A stretch of 64,000 nucleotides of DNA from Kuschelorhynchus macadamiae (lineage: Eukaryota > Arthropoda > Insecta > Coleoptera > Curculionidae): contig JAUTXW010001600.1 of the NCBI GenBank assembly GCA_030620095.1, forward strand, positions 2,934,501 through 2,998,500. The letters are read 5' to 3'. Under the pieces are notes generated by a model. It was not told the origin of the DNA. It worked only from the letters and a program-made list of their open reading frames with translations, and searched no databases. The first letter of the stretch is position 1. Every line of letters starts with the position of its first letter. A program made the translations under genes and the position numbers. Shown here piece by piece: positions 1 to 12,550 of this stretch.

Positions 1-1411
1 TTTCGCAATGTCCAAGATAAAGTAAATCAAACTTATTTATTAAATATTTAAAAAATCAATGTTCTTCTAATGTCACCGTACCTTTAGAAAGCTGCTTCTT
101 GAAGTAAGGCAACATATAATTAGAAGATTGGAACCATATCAACAAATACACAATAATACATTAAAACGCATCTAGTAGTGACGCTAAGAAAAGCTTGGTA
201 TCTAATAAAATATTTTTTAGCAAATTAATTTCTTTGGTGTTAAAATTAATTGTGGTTCCACGAACCGCTATTGGTTTTTAAGCCACGCCGGTCACGTGAC
301 GCTGTAACAACCTTTACTGTAGACTATTATACTTTTTTATTATAAGGATCCCTTGTCAATGAAAATGGGATGGTCTAATACCACATTGGGATGGTCTAAT
401 ACGTGGAGTTGTCGATCGGGGTTGCCATATCTAACTAAAACTCTTATTACTGGTGTAATCTGATCTGAGGTTTTGGCTATTTCAGTTTGTATTTGACTAT
501 GTTGCAATAAAAGTAATTTCTTTATACTGCTTAGAAACTAATACTGAAAATACATTACTATTCTTTGTATGAAAATTGTATTGCATCATGTTCAAACATA
601 TTCACCGTAATATAAATTAGTATAAACATTGAAGTTCCTGGCTAGGCTTGGCATCGTCGTACGATCGACCTTATACTGTGAGGTAATCTTGGCAGTGGTT
701 AAATATGTAAATAATGTTTTTATTCTTACTCTAAGGGTGTTACCTCTTGTACGTTTATAGCACGTTGTCAAGGACGACTTGCAATAAACATAAAAATGGT
801 ATAAACACTTATTTTTGACACGATCGTAGAAAACGGAAATTTTGACAAAACCACAAGCAATTAAAAAACTGTTTGGCAATGATTAAAGGTGTTTAATTTA
901 GTGCAAATCCTTAATACGCAAAATCAGTAAAAACTGTGCGGGGCCCTTGCTCTCACTGTAAGCCATTAAAATGTTAAACACCAGACAGCACTCACAATTA
1001 ATCCGTCATGCAACAAAAGAAATGTATGCCTTCAGAGCGACAATAATTTTCATGCAAGAATACTAGGGGGCGTAACCGTCTCTCCCGGCTTTTCAACACC
1101 CTCTTTGTTGAGCCCATTAGCTTCACAATAAGGAACAAAACTTGTGTCTGCAACGAGCGTTGTTCGACCATATTTCTAGGGTTGACAAATTGCAGTTTTT
1201 TTTTCAGGGTTTCACATATTTCATACAAAATCGGTTGTTAGTTTTGTGGTGTTTAACAATAGACTTTGATGTAGAGGGCAATGCGATTTTAATTATTGCA
1301 AGGGAGATTAATTCATATTGTGGTAAAATATTCACCAGTAAACTCCCGAGGTTGTAGCTCGTCTTGGCTTACTGTATTATGACTAATAATATGACACTTT
1401 TTTTAAACCAA
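1..1411. other. AT-rich region with no recognisable gene
   Basis: I see no coding signal that resembles a known protein. The short open frames here have low-complexity composition and no motif, so I treat them as chance. Confidence 0.6.
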
Positions 1412-1414
1412 CTA

Positions 1415-1475
<61 letters not shown>
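1412..1475. repeat. (AT)n microsatellite
   Basis: About 64 bp of almost perfect TA dinucleotides with one G interruption near its start. It lies 15 bp before the CAGTGGCGG motif that I read as the end of a hAT element. Confidence 0.97.
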
Positions 1476-1477
<2 letters not shown>

Positions 1478-1489
1478 TTTTCTAGGTAT

Positions 1490-3727
1490 CAGTGGCGGCT
1501 CTTGGGTGAAAAATTAAGTGAAGTGCAAATGAAGCAAGAAAATATCACAATATTTTTTTTTCCAGAATTTTTCTATATGTGGAATATTTTTTTACGACTT
1601 ACCTAAATTTTGTATATTAAATCAATTCTCCTAACCTTCATAGCAGCTAATTTATTTATACTCATAAAATGGATGAGTTGCCCTAATCTCCTCCAGACCT
1701 TCCTTTTAAATTGAAATATTGCCTAGAGAAGTAAGTCTTTTTTGAGATAGTGTATTTCTTAAATAAGTTTTTACACGTTTGAGGTAAGAAAAACTTCTTT
1801 CCACTGAAGCACTTGTCGACGGTATTGTCAAAATAAGGGAAAACACTTTATATGCTTTCATTAAAATATCATCTTTATTTTTATTAAGTCGTTGACTTTT
1901 TGAAAATATTACCCCATATAACTGTAACAAATTTTCAAACGGGCCAGTCGGAAAATTTAAATTATATTCGGAAAATTTAGCAGAATCTGCCAAACATAAA
2001 AATGTAAGTTTTTCAGAGTCTTGTGTCATTTCCATTAAAATATGGTCCAATACTTCATAAAAAAGGGTTCTATACTTAGCCCTAATTTCTTCAAGTGAAA
2101 GCTTAGCAAGTTCAGTTTGTATTATTTTTATTGATTTATTTCTGTAATAGAATTTGCTTTATCAAGCATGGTATTAAAAAAATGTTCATTTTTTTTACAG
2201 AGCGCCTCGCGACAGCGTTTTATATTGGATATACAAAATTAAATGTCAGACGATTTTTTTTGAAGAACGCAACTTGAACAATCAGATTTACTAACTTCGA
2301 ATTTGAAGACCAACGAGTTTTTGTAATTGTTGGTATACGCCTCGTAGATGCAGATGTAAGAGCATACGTTCGTTTGGCTAAATGATGAAAAAATGAGGGG
2401 ATACCACTAAGGCTTGCAAAAAAATTCGACATTTAGAAATATTTTTAAACTTTGCTGCATCAGGACAAATATAGCCTGCGGCGCTTTTTCTTTTTTTTTT
2501 GAAGGATATTTAGATGGCCAGACATCACACTTGCGCCATCGTAACATTACCCTATTAATTTATGTTTATAGTCAAATTGGTCCAAAATTTGATTCAATAG
2601 AAAATATAAATTCTCCGACGTTCTATCTAAAGTGATATTATAAAATCCTAAGAATCTCTCGACTTCTGAACTTTCTGAATTAACGTATCTTAAAATTATC
2701 GAGCACTGGGAGGTGTGCGTAATATCAGTGGTGTTATCCACTCGCACAGAAAAAACTGTGTTCATTACTTCATTTTTTATATGATCATTTAAATAATCAG
2801 AAATGCATTCAATTAAATTCAATTAATAATTAATTATTTCGTTTTTAATAATTCAGTAATAACATTTTTAATTTTTTTTTGTGATGATCTTTTTGTTCTT
2901 GGGAATTGTTGATACTAATAAACCTAAAAACTTTTTAAAATTCCCCCTATTTATTGACTCGCTGCTCTCATCATTGCTGCGAACGACTAACTCTTGCAAG
3001 GTACAAAACTGGGTCAATTACCAAGCACATAAATAGTCTATTTAATCGGACGATTTCGTTAAAATGTATTTTATATAGTTTAGCATTTTCTTTTAAAGTG
3101 TCAGCTATAGTACTTTGATTTTATACAAATGTTTTTAGCATTAATTCGCATTTTAAATGATCCGCCTAGTCTTCATGCTTATGTAAAGACCTTTATATAT
3201 TTAACATACCTGCAAATCCTTCCTTATTTCACACTGAATATTTATTGGAAACTAGTAAACAAGGCCAGCAAAACAATTTTTGTAATATTTGACTACCACA
3301 TAACCATTTTTACGGACGATTAAAACTCTGATCTTGTTCCTTCTATCGATTAAATGGAGTTTCTAACAAAATGCAAACCACATCCGTGATCGGATTCATC
3401 TATAATGTAAATTAATAAACCCGGCACCAAATAAACTTGTAACAACCCATAAATAAATATAACACAAAACAGTCAAGTAAACTGCAGAGGAACTAACCGT
3501 TTGTAGCGAAATCCGCGAAAATAAAAGTACAAAACCACCCCAAACTGAACGACACGTGGGTGTAGTGTACTGCGTTAGCAATTCACCGAGAGCTTTGTAT
3601 GTCGCTGGTTAACATTAATCTTCCATGCGGTCGACGTCATCGCGTACGCGTTGTCATGGCAACGTAGTAGGAAAATGGTAAAGTAAACATAGCACCTCCA
3701 GCAAAGTCGAAGCGGTTTGCGCCACTG
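1490..3727 (-). mobile_element. Possible extent of a hAT element (ZMYM1-like)
   Basis: The left end begins CAGTGGCGGCTCTTGG and the right end finishes with CGCCACTG, a short inverted pair of the kind that terminates hAT elements. The transposase remnant lies between them on the minus strand. The 8 bp flanking each end do not match, so no target duplication supports these exact limits. The boundaries are inference; the coding remnant inside is much more secure. Confidence 0.4.
1706..3008 (-). pseudogene. hAT transposase remnant, ZMYM1 / DUF4371-like
   Basis: Four minus-strand blocks appear in the order expected for ZMYM1-like hAT transposases. The first, near 3008-2870, reads LQELVVRSNDE then NRGNF, the segment before the catalytic domain. 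The second, 2822-2547, is DUF4371-like (ILRYVNSES, RFLGF). The third, 2432-2220, contains a TRWSSNS motif. The fourth, 2050-1706, is the C-terminal hAT dimerisation region with PSTSASVERSFSYLKRVK. The blocks are in different frames and separated by stops, so the gene is dead. In living relatives the protein binds element ends and cuts with an RNase H-like fold. The family is seen from motifs; assignment to the ZMYM1-like subgroup is inference. Confidence 0.8.
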
Positions 3728-4799
3728 TTGTAGTTGTTATAATAAAGTTCGATTGAAAGTTTTAAAAAGACATGCCGCCAACGGTCAATAAAATATTTAT
3801 TCGAGGTGTATAGTTTATTTTTTGCCAATTAGATGAATAAATGAATGTAAAAACTTAATTTTTAAAGATATATAATAAATATAGTTAGATGTTTGCTTGT
3901 TTAATTTTCCTGGTGAAGTGGTACTTCACCTACTACAGAGTTTATTTTTTACTTATTAAGAGTTGAGGTTATCCAAGAATTATACCACTAAATCATGTAG
4001 GTTATTTGTTTTTTCTATTCTAAAAGTAACAATTTTGCAAACAACTAAATACATAAATACATTATATATGAAAAACATTTAGTTTATGAAATTAGGTAAA
4101 TTAGGAAAACACATACTCATAAGTCATATTAATTCAAACAGACGTTTTTTTTTAATATGTAAATGTAATAGTAATTGTTATTAAATGTGTAATCGAGAGA
4201 AAAAGTTTAATCTTTGAATTTGTTTTTCAAAAGTTTATATTTATGTGCAAAACTAAGCTTTTTCTCTTGGTAAATTCTAATTAATAATAATTTTCATTAC
4301 ATTTTTATATTAAAAACATGTTTGTTTGTACATATTGTCTATGCTTTTATATTCTTGCAAAATTGTTACTTTGACAATAGCCGAATGATGGTGAACAAAC
4401 CGAAACGTTGTTAACGAAAAAATTATCCCCTCCCGACTTAGTAGCCTAATTCTTGGGTCCTTGTGTCGTTAAGGAACCAACGTATTTTTGGTTTTTTTAT
4501 TTTAAATGATAGCCTATGTATAGTAGATTAAAAGTAAAAACTCGTAAAATTTCTTACTTTTTTACCAATAATCGCGAAAAAGAATTGTTTTGTTCTCCTT
4601 CTTCCGATCCTATTTATTTAAAGTTTGCCGTGGTTTGAGGAAGTTTTATACTTGTGTGCCTTTACAAATTACTAAAAAACATTTTTAACTAGCTTTCATT
4701 GCCAATAAAACATAAATAATTTATATACTTTGTTTTTTCTATTCCTAAAATGACATTTAAAAATAACTACTTATTTATCATATAGAAGGGAATTGTCAA
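3728..4799. other. No gene; contains one CGAAACGTT repeat motif
   Basis: No coding similarity is visible. Near 4381-4412 there is a GAATGATGG ... CGAAACGTT motif of a type that recurs at five other places in the window. The rest is AT-rich unique-looking sequence. Confidence 0.55.
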
Positions 4800-5051
4800 G
4801 TATTAAATGTCAAATGCGACATATGTCGACAGTGTTGCCATAATGCAAGCAGATTTTCAAACAGTTTGTATATTTTTGTTAGGCTAAGATTGGTTAGGTT
4901 CGGTATAAAGAATGCACGCGATAGCGCGCCATCAAAATTTCGGGGTCAATATTAAAACAAAAAAACAAAATATATATTGTTAGGTGAATCTGCCCCGTTA
5001 GCGTTAGGTTAGCACAGGTTCATCAATAAAACTATCATTATTAAAGCTTGT

Positions 5052-5117
<66 letters not shown>

Positions 5118-5240
5118 TATGAGTTTGGCGATACTGCATATAACTTTATTTCTTGATTTTGTCTAAATCATCATAATAGAGAGTTTTTGCACGGAAAAGT
5201 AGTGAATTTGCAAACTTTTTCAATTTTTTATTCAGGAAAA
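4800..5240. repeat. Interspersed repeat R1, copy 1 of 3
   Basis: This copy shares a run of blocks with 14445-15190 and 21960-22400: GTTGCCA near the start, GATTGGTTAGG, a GCGCGCC-containing segment, GTTAGGTGAATCTG, CCCGTTAGCGTTAGGTTAGC, then a GGTTCATCAATAAAAC block, and finally TTTGGCGATACTGCATATAA. An (AT)n array (5054-5115) interrupts it near the end. There is no reading frame. It is a non-coding mobile repeat, MITE-like or SINE-like, and I cannot name it. Confidence 0.75.
5054..5115. repeat. (AT)n microsatellite
   Basis: Roughly 62 bp of pure TA dinucleotide inside repeat R1 copy 1. The homologous place in copies 2 and 3 has no such array, so it expanded after this copy landed. Confidence 0.95.
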
Positions 5241-5399
5241 AAGTGGGAAATGTTACGAGTTTTCACTTTTAATGTAGTCTATACATTATTTAAAATTTAT
5301 GAAAACGAGAAATGCATGATTTCGTTAACGACACAAGGTCCTAATTTTTGGAAACTCTCAACCCTTAATAAAAAGACCGGGAACTAGAGGATCTATTAC

Positions 5400-5530
5400 T
5401 TATTAAGTTAAGAAATTAACCTTGGGATTAGACCGTGTCAAATGGAATCACTTCCCGACGTTTCGGTTTCGATTACACGAGGCATCTTCAGGGATATTTA
5501 CTTCACGACCGAATGAGCGTTATAAATGAA
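5400..5530 (-). repeat. Repeat R2, inverted partner of 40381-40485
   Basis: Read on the minus strand this gives CCTGAAGATGCCTCGTG, then CGAAACGTCGG, then TTTGACACGGTCTAATCCCA. The same order and spacing occurs on the plus strand at about 40395-40480. Upstream on the minus strand a TTTATAA motif and CATTCGGTCGTG correspond to the TATAAAAG and TCAGTG of the other copy. It is probably the promoter-bearing end of a retroelement; no coding part is attached. Confidence 0.7.
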
Positions 5531-6590
5531 AAGACACCGAACCGTGACACTGTGTACCGATCGGTTTTCATGTATGAAGTAGATTAAAGAAGATCTGCTG
5601 TATCTGAATACCAACATTCCACTCGACATGTCATAAATGTAGAAGAAACCAAAGTTCTTGCATCGGTTTCAGGATTGTATAAACGGAAAATTAGAGGATT
5701 TGTTGAAATTTATAAGCATCCTAACAATTTTAATAGAGATACGGGCTTCGATCTATATCATACCTGGAAACCGATGTGACTAGTTTTGAAGAAGCATAAA
5801 GCGATCCCCCTTTTTTTTAGCTTAAGAGACCATTTCTGAAAAATTTAACTTAGCAACTGGGTATAAATTTCTCTGGAGAATTTGAAAACGCTTTTTAAAA
5901 ATCAGTTTAATCTTGATAAGAAATCTGTGACAAAATAGTAATATTTTAATGTATTAACCTATGTGTAAATATGTTTTCGAAAAGCCTCCATTTTTACCAT
6001 TCTAAAATATAACTTTATTTGCCTTTAATTTAGGTTGCAAAATGTCGGAAAATCTAATGGTTATATTATTTATATATGAGTATACAAGTACAAGAAGGTT
6101 CTTCAAATCTTAGATTTTCACTAATTGATTGAAAATGTATAGAAAGTGATTATATTTAAAGCTGTAACATTCTTGCAACAAATAAACGACACACCAGCAA
6201 AAGAAAAAATTAAATATGTACTTCTTATATCTGAATCCGTGACAACTTTACAACAAACTGGTGTTAAAACTAGCATTAACACAATGAATCACAACGAAAC
6301 TAAAAAAGATATTAGGTATGACCTTAATGAGTATTATTATGTACATAGGTATTTTATTTCCATAACTTTTCCTTCCAGAACTAAAAAAATATGTTTATAA
6401 AGGACTGTCAAACAGGGAAATATTTCTTTTAAATTTGGAGGAAATCTATATTTCTTATAAAAAATATTTGTCACCAATGTAAATTATCTTATTATTTGGG
6501 GATGTAAGCATTTAATGAAAACCTTATTGCCATTTATACATTTATTTGAAAAAAATTGTAGCTAACGTGTTCTTGTACAAAAAATACAAC
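5531..6590. other. No assignable gene
   Basis: A modest open frame around 6146-6400 has no recognisable motif, and its reading frame stops quickly on both sides. I cannot tell whether it is an old exon, part of a transposon or chance. Confidence 0.4.
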
Positions 6591-6594
6591 ACAT

Positions 6595-7296
6595 CTAGGA
6601 GGCACTGAATCCATCAATAAGGAAAACATTATCATCCATCTCTTCAACAACTTCAACAAAATCAGTTTCATATAATTTTCCATCAAATGTATTTTTCGAA
6701 GACTTTTTTGTCTATATGCACGTTTTTGAAGTTTTCGCTTATTAAATGCTTTATTTTCATCACATTTATGTTTTCTTACTCAAACTGAAATACACACATA
6801 TTTCTTCTGGGTTATATTTTCCTCCAAAAATTATAACGAGAAAAATATTCCTTTTTCAATACTTTCACTTCAATAAAATTATTACGTCTACAGTTCCGTA
6901 CCTCAGTGTACCAGTCTTTGGGTTCATAAACAGATTTGATTTTTTCCTTATATTTTTCTGTTGCTGCAAAAACTCTATCACATGGCAGATGAGCTTGACC
7001 CACAATCAAAAATCTATGCCTCACTAAATCAAGAAGATTTTTTTCAACCAAGTGCCTCCATAAACACATTAAAACTCTATTTTTATTTTGCTCCCCGTAG
7101 TTTTTCGTATATACAACTAGAAGAATCCGTCACCTTTAACGTGCTTGTAGATAATACTAGCAATCTCATCACTTCCTTTTTTGTCATTTTGCATTGCTCT
7201 GCGCGCCTTTGATGTAGTTCGAGCTCTATCTGCAACCGCCTGTATATCTGGTTTATCTTTATTATTTTTCAGCTTTACGTCCAATGCATCACACAG
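6595..7296 (-). pseudogene. C-terminal part of an unnamed arthropod transposon protein (GGQN / CDRxF family)
   Basis: On the minus strand this follows directly from the block at 12564-13040 once the LINE between them is removed. It reads DTCKLCDALDVKLKN at the junction, then ADRARTTSKARRAMQNDK, then, after an internal deletion, GEQNKNRVLMCLWRHL, HRFLIVGQAHLPCDRVFA and an acidic tail ending GFSAS and a stop at 6595-6597. I know this order (CxxCD, about 30 charged residues, GGQN, LPCDRxF) from a widespread multicopy arthropod family of unknown name. The segment that should lie between the charged stretch and GEQN is missing, so this copy is defective. Function is unknown; a transposon-encoded nuclease is a guess. 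Confidence 0.7.
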
Positions 7297-7309
7297 TTTA
7301 CATGTATCT
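7297..7309. repeat. Target site duplication, left copy (LINE)
   Basis: TTTACATGTATCT, identical to 12551-12563 on the far side of the LINE. Removing the LINE and one copy restores the reading frame of the minus-strand host element. Confidence 0.95.
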
Positions 7310-7395
7310 CCCCCCAGGGGGCTAGTAGGATTGAAAAATTTTACTAGTACGGGGGTGACGATCCCGGGGCCTCAGTTCGTTTGTGATGTTTAGTA

Positions 7396-8802
7396 TTGTC
7401 CCAATTCATGTTAAACCCTGTACTCAAAATGGAAGTAGACCAAATTGATACAAAAATTACCGCACAGGGTGTCGGATACCCAGTGCCGGTCGGTGCTGAG
7501 AGTGGTAAAGCAGGCCCTCCCCGACCGTCAGCCAGCTACTGCGGGACTTATTTGGTAGGAAACCAGGCCAAAAAGTCTAACACAATTACTGGAGATCATA
7601 CTAAAGAAATACATAGAGGTAAAAGATATAGAAGAGAAATTGATAGCAGTGATACGGAATATAGTTTTGAATTTAACAACACCCATACTGAAAAATTCTA
7701 TCTTTTAAAACCCACAGAAGGTTCATTTCAAACAATGTCCCCATTCATTATACATAGAACACTCACTGGGAAAGTTAGGAACTTGAAAAATGTAAAGAAA
7801 CTCAGAGATGGTAGCATACTAGTAGAGCTGGAAAACCCAGAACAAGTAACAAACTTAATGGAAATTAAACTAGTGGGAGATTTGTCAATAACAACTATAC
7901 CACACCCAAAATTAAATATAACTAAGGGGACAATAAACTGTCCTGATCTTAGTTATTGCAGCAAAGAAGAAATAATAGAAAATTTATCAGACCAAAAAGT
8001 AGTAGACATATTAAGACTCAAAAAGAAAATAAAAGGTGAATTAATAGACACAAACATATATATAGTTTCATTTAAAACTACTAATCTACCAGAACACCTA
8101 ATTGTTGGTTTTAATAGATGTAAAATTAGACCCTATATACCCAACCCCATAATATGCAACCAATGCCAGAAATTGGGTCATCTGGCAAAATTCTGCAAAT
8201 CTGACCCAATCTGCCCATCATGCGGCAAAGATAAACATGAAAGAATTTGTAACCCACCTCCAATTTGCACCAACTGCAAAGGCGAACACTCGCCGAGATA
8301 TAAAGGCTGTCCCAAATTTAAAATAGAATATCAGCTACAAAAGATAAAAATCATAGAAAAACTATCATATGCAGACGCCAAGAAATTCCTCAAAGATAAC
8401 CCTTCAAAATATGGACACTCCTACGCTGCAATGGCAGCCAATAACTCTACCACATCCAACCCTAAATCCAAACCACCTGCCCCCTTGCTCTCCACTCCTT
8501 CTACACAACATATCCCCCTCACACCCTCAACCATAACTCCATCCTCTATCCAAATCTCCTCCACATCTAAACCCAAACAAACAATACACTACTCAAGTAC
8601 CAATCCCAAAATACCCGCACAAAAAAGCAGCAAGAGCTGTGACGCCAAATCTCAGGAAATTAAAAGATCCTCATCATCCTTGTCAATAAAATCCAACAGC
8701 TCTTCTACCTCAACTAAATCACAAACATCCAATAATAATAAAAACAAAGTTTCAACAGAAAAAAACAAACCCAGTAGTAACAAGAATAATACAAATAAAT
8801 AA
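7396..8802 (+). CDS. LINE ORF1: zinc-knuckle nucleic-acid-binding protein
   Basis: 468 residues with no internal stop. ORF1 proteins of this superfamily bind the element RNA and form the ribonucleoprotein that carries ORF2 to the target DNA. A central region (about residues 95-245) fits the PRE_C2HC-type segment seen before the knuckles in this superfamily. Three knuckles follow at roughly 250-305: CNQCQKLGHLAKFC, CPSCGKDKHERIC and CTNCKGEHSPRYKGC. The last third is Ser/Pro/Lys-rich and disordered, with runs of Ser-Ser-Thr. The start is the first ATG of the open frame; an ATG 36 bp downstream (MEVDQ) is an alternative. The protein looks undamaged, unlike nearly every other transposon gene here. 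Confidence 0.93.
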   Translation: MSQFMLNPVLKMEVDQIDTKITAQGVGYPVPVGAESGKAGPPRPSASYCGTYLVGNQAKKSNTITGDHTKEIHRGKRYRREIDSSDTEYSFEFNNTHTEKFYLLKPTEGSFQTMSPFIIHRTLTGKVRNLKNVKKLRDGSILVELENPEQVTNLMEIKLVGDLSITTIPHPKLNITKGTINCPDLSYCSKEEIIENLSDQKVVDILRLKKKIKGELIDTNIYIVSFKTTNLPEHLIVGFNRCKIRPYIPNPIICNQCQKLGHLAKFCKSDPICPSCGKDKHERICNPPPICTNCKGEHSPRYKGCPKFKIEYQLQKIKIIEKLSYADAKKFLKDNPSKYGHSYAAMAANNSTTSNPKSKPPAPLLSTPSTQHIPLTPSTITPSSIQISSTSKPKQTIHYSSTNPKIPAQKSSKSCDAKSQEIKRSSSSLSIKSNSSSTSTKSQTSNNNKNKVSTEKNKPSSNKNNTNK

Positions 8803-8825
8803 ATTAATAAAACACTTACATACAA

Positions 8826-11800
8826 ATGGCTTCGCAAATTCTACAGTGGAATATTAATGGAATCAAACCTCGTCATCAAGAACTTCTGTTATTAATTAAA
8901 AACATAAAACCTCACTATTTACTCTTACAAGAAACCAACTTAAAAATGAATGAAACTTACAATATTAAAAATTATAACATCATCAGAAATGATAGAAATA
9001 ACCCCAATAGAGCTTCTGGTGGAGTTGCTATATTAATAAAAGAAAATATATTACACACAGAAATTCAACTTGACACCAATTTAGAAGCTGTGGCTATTAA
9101 TACACATATACAAAAAAACAAAATTACTCTCTGTAATTTGTATCTTCCACCATCAACATCATTTAATAGAAATGACATCAAAAATATAATAGATCAGCTA
9201 CCCCCTCCACTCATGTTGATGGGTGATTGGAACAGTCACATACTGATGGAAAAGGTAGATTGATAGCTGAAATTATAGAAGAATGCAATCTAGCTCTAAT
9301 GAATGATGGATCACCCACATTTATTTCATCTGCAACAGGATCGCTATCACACATCGACCTATCCATATGTAGTCCTAACATATCAACAAACTTTCAATGG
9401 AGCACACTCAACGACACGCATGATAGTGATCATTTCCCGATAATCATAGAATGCCCCATCCTCAACCAGCAATCCTCTCATATAGATAAATACAACTATA
9501 ATAAAACAAACTGGGATATTTTTAAAAGTTCACTTAATTTTCCTAACATCTCCAATAACATAGACTCAACAACAAATAACTTCACAATAGCCATTAAAAA
9601 TGCAATAGATGCCAGTACTCCTAAAATAAAATTCTTCAAAGGCAAGCCACCAGCACCATGGTGGAACGATGAATGCAAACAAGCCATCAAACAAAGAAAA
9701 CAGGCATTAAATAAATTTAAGAACAATCCAAGCACCCATAACTTTATAAACTATAAAAAAGCTAAAGCCTATTCAAGGAAAACGATTAGAGCTGCCAGGA
9801 GAGACTCCTGGACATCATATACAAATAGCATCAGCCCAAATACATCCACCCAGGAAATTTGGAGAAAGGTTAAAAGGATGAGGGGTGTACCTTACTCTAA
9901 CATTTCCATGTTGTATGAAAATGACAAAATCATCACGGACAATAACGAACTAACTGAAACCTTTGCCAAATATTATCATGATTCGTCCAGCGGATATGAA
10001 GATGAAGTAGTTACTATATCAAACCAGAACTATGAACACATGTCTTTTAATATGCCGCTGACCCATAGAGAACTAATGTATGCTTTAGATAGATGCAGGG
10101 ATACATCCCCTGGAATGGACGGAATTAAAATTCCACACATCCGAAATCTAACATATGATGGTTTGGAACAACTGCTTGAAATTTATAATATCATATGGAA
10201 ATCTGGACAAATCCCTGATACTTGGAAAATTTCTATCCTCATACCTATCCACAAACCTCAAAAACCTAGATTCAATACAAGTAGTTACAGACCAGTTGCA
10301 CTTACAAGTCATTTGTGTAAATTGATGGAACGTATAGTAAACAACCGACTAACATTCTTTCTGAATAAAAATAACCTAATCAGTAAACATCAGATAGGCT
10401 TCCTAAAGGGACACTCAACAATAGACCATATTATGGGCCTGCAAACGGATATAATTGCGGGATTCGATAAAAACAATCACACTACGGCCGTATTCCTTGA
10501 CTTACGTAGGGCCTTTGATGCGGTTAAAAGATCATCAATCCTAAATGCGCTGATATCTTGGGGAATAAAGGGCAATATGCTAAAATTCATTTCATCATTT
10601 CTTAATAACCGGAAAATACTAGTCAGAATCAATGCCACCTTCTCATCATCATATGCCCAACATAATGGAGTACCACAAGGAGCATCCATAAGTCCCACAC
10701 TGTTTATAATAGCTATGAACTCCATAAACAACTTCATTCCACAAAGTCTAAAGTTCAGACTATTTGCGGATGACATAGTAATATATCACATGGGTAAGGA
10801 TTACAAACAAAGTGAAAGACTTCTACAGAGCTGCCTAGACACCTTACCACTATGGGCATCTAATAACGGCCTAGAATTCTCCCCTGATAAATCAACAAGC
10901 GTGCATTTCTGTAGGAAAAGGAGATGTCCCCGCCTAAGCATTACCCACATTAATGGAGAGCAAATTCCTTTCAAGGATAATCACAAATTTCTGGGAATAA
11001 TATTCGACTCCAGACTAAGCTGGAACCCTCATATTACATATCTAAAAGATAAATGTACACTTGACATGCGCTTAATTAAAATGCTTTCACATACTAACTG
11101 GGGTTCACATAGAAGCAGCATTCTTAATATCTATAAGGCTATTATTTTATCAAAAATAGACTATGGTAGCCAATGCTACATCACAGCACCTAACTCGTAT
11201 ATCAAAAAACTTGATACTGTACATAATAGAGGACTTAGAATGGCGATGGGTGCTTTCCATACGAGCCCCGTCAATAGTCTATATTGTGAGGCTGAATGCC
11301 CGAGTCTACACATAAGACGCGAAACATTATTACACAAGTATGCCAATAGTCTCAAATTCAAACCCCATTTGTCCCATTATAAAAACTTTTTCAAACAGTC
11401 CAATAACACCCAGAATATAAAACATAAAGACCCATCCCACCTTTACCAGAACATTAATCATAGATTATCCCTAACATACGACCCTGTATATAAAACAAAT
11501 ACTGATACAGACCCCCCCTGGACCATGATAAATGTCAACATAGATCTGAGCCTATCCAAAACACCGAAGAAACTACAAACCGTATTACAAATTAAACAAG
11601 CCTATTTAGAAATGATAAACGACAAATACTTAGAATACAGATTTATTTACACAGATGGATCCAAAACTAAGAGCAATGTAGGTGTTGCATACACAGGAGA
11701 TCACATTGAAGCTACCTATAAATTACCCCAACAAACTGGCATACTCACTGCTGAACTCATTGCCATCACAAAAGCCCTAGACCATATTATAAATAACTCA

Positions 11801-12442
11801 TATAAAAAATGGATCATAGCAACAGACTCCTTAAACTCAATTAAATCTTTACAGTCATACCAGCCTGAGCACCCACTAGGTGTAGAAATACAAAATAAAA
11901 CTAAACTAATCATAAATCAAAACAAATTCATTACATATCTATGGATCCCATCACATAGTAAAATCCCAGGAAATGAAAGGGCGGATGAAATTGCCAAAAA
12001 CTCCCATAATGCCCCTACTTCTCTTAATTATTCCTTTTGGAAAAAAGACTTGCATGTTGCGACCAAATCAACACTCCACAATCTATGTCAACTAAATTGG
12101 GACTTAATGGATGAAGATAACAAACTATCTGAAATAAAAAATATATTCTTCGAAAGAGAGGATTTAAGGAGCATATCCAGAAAGAACTTATGTATAATGA
12201 CACGGCTTAGAATAGGACACACCAAGTTAACGCATGAATACCTTCTAAAACGAGAAAACCAACCCATCTGCATTGAGTGTAATAGTAATTTAACAGTAAA
12301 GCACATATTCACATGTAACAAATATAAAAACGAGAGAGAACTAGTCAACATTAAGAACAACTTAAAAGACAATCTACAATATAAAAACACAGAAAACGTA
12401 ATTAGATACTTAAAAATAATCAACCTTTTCGATAAAATATAA
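8826..12442 (+). pseudogene. LINE ORF2: endonuclease / reverse transcriptase / RNase H, one frame break
   Basis: ORF2 starts at MASQILQWNINGIKP. It carries the APE-type endonuclease (QETN near residue 36; GDWNSH near 136; SHIDLSI and HDSDHFPI after the break), reverse transcriptase (FLDLRRAFDAV, GVPQGASISPTLF, FADDIVIY), RNase H (YTDGSK, TAELIAI, ATDSLNS, ERADEIAKN) and a terminal Cys-His motif (CIECN ... KHIFTC). The frame breaks at about 9235-9245: after GDWNSH the sequence jumps to TDGKGRLIAEI, where relatives have about eight more residues (around LWGS). A small deletion therefore removed part of the nuclease core and shifted the frame. Everything from 9245 to the stop at 12442 is one uninterrupted 1,070-residue frame, so the lesion looks recent. 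Confidence 0.95.
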
Positions 12443-12550
12443 AAATATAATACGAGACACTAAATTTCGATAAAATATAAAAATACAATATAAGACACTA
12501 AAAAACCCAAGAGGTTGATGTGTCTATAATACATTTCATTCATTCATTCA

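Larger units (their letters stand above)
7310..12550 (+). mobile_element. Full-length non-LTR retrotransposon (I/Jockey superfamily)
   Basis: About 5.24 kb, from a C-rich 5' end (CCCCCCAGGGGGCTAGTAGG) to a 3' tail of CATT/ATTC repeats at 12535-12550, flanked by the 13-bp duplication TTTACATGTATCT. The order is 5' leader, ORF1 with three zinc knuckles, a 23-bp gap, ORF2 with endonuclease, reverse transcriptase, RNase H and a C-terminal CCHC motif, then a short 3' UTR. The RNase H domain argues for an I/Nimb-type lineage rather than jockey proper; this is inference from family knowledge. Full length and an exact target duplication suggest a fairly recent insertion, although ORF2 is broken in the endonuclease. 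Confidence 0.95.
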
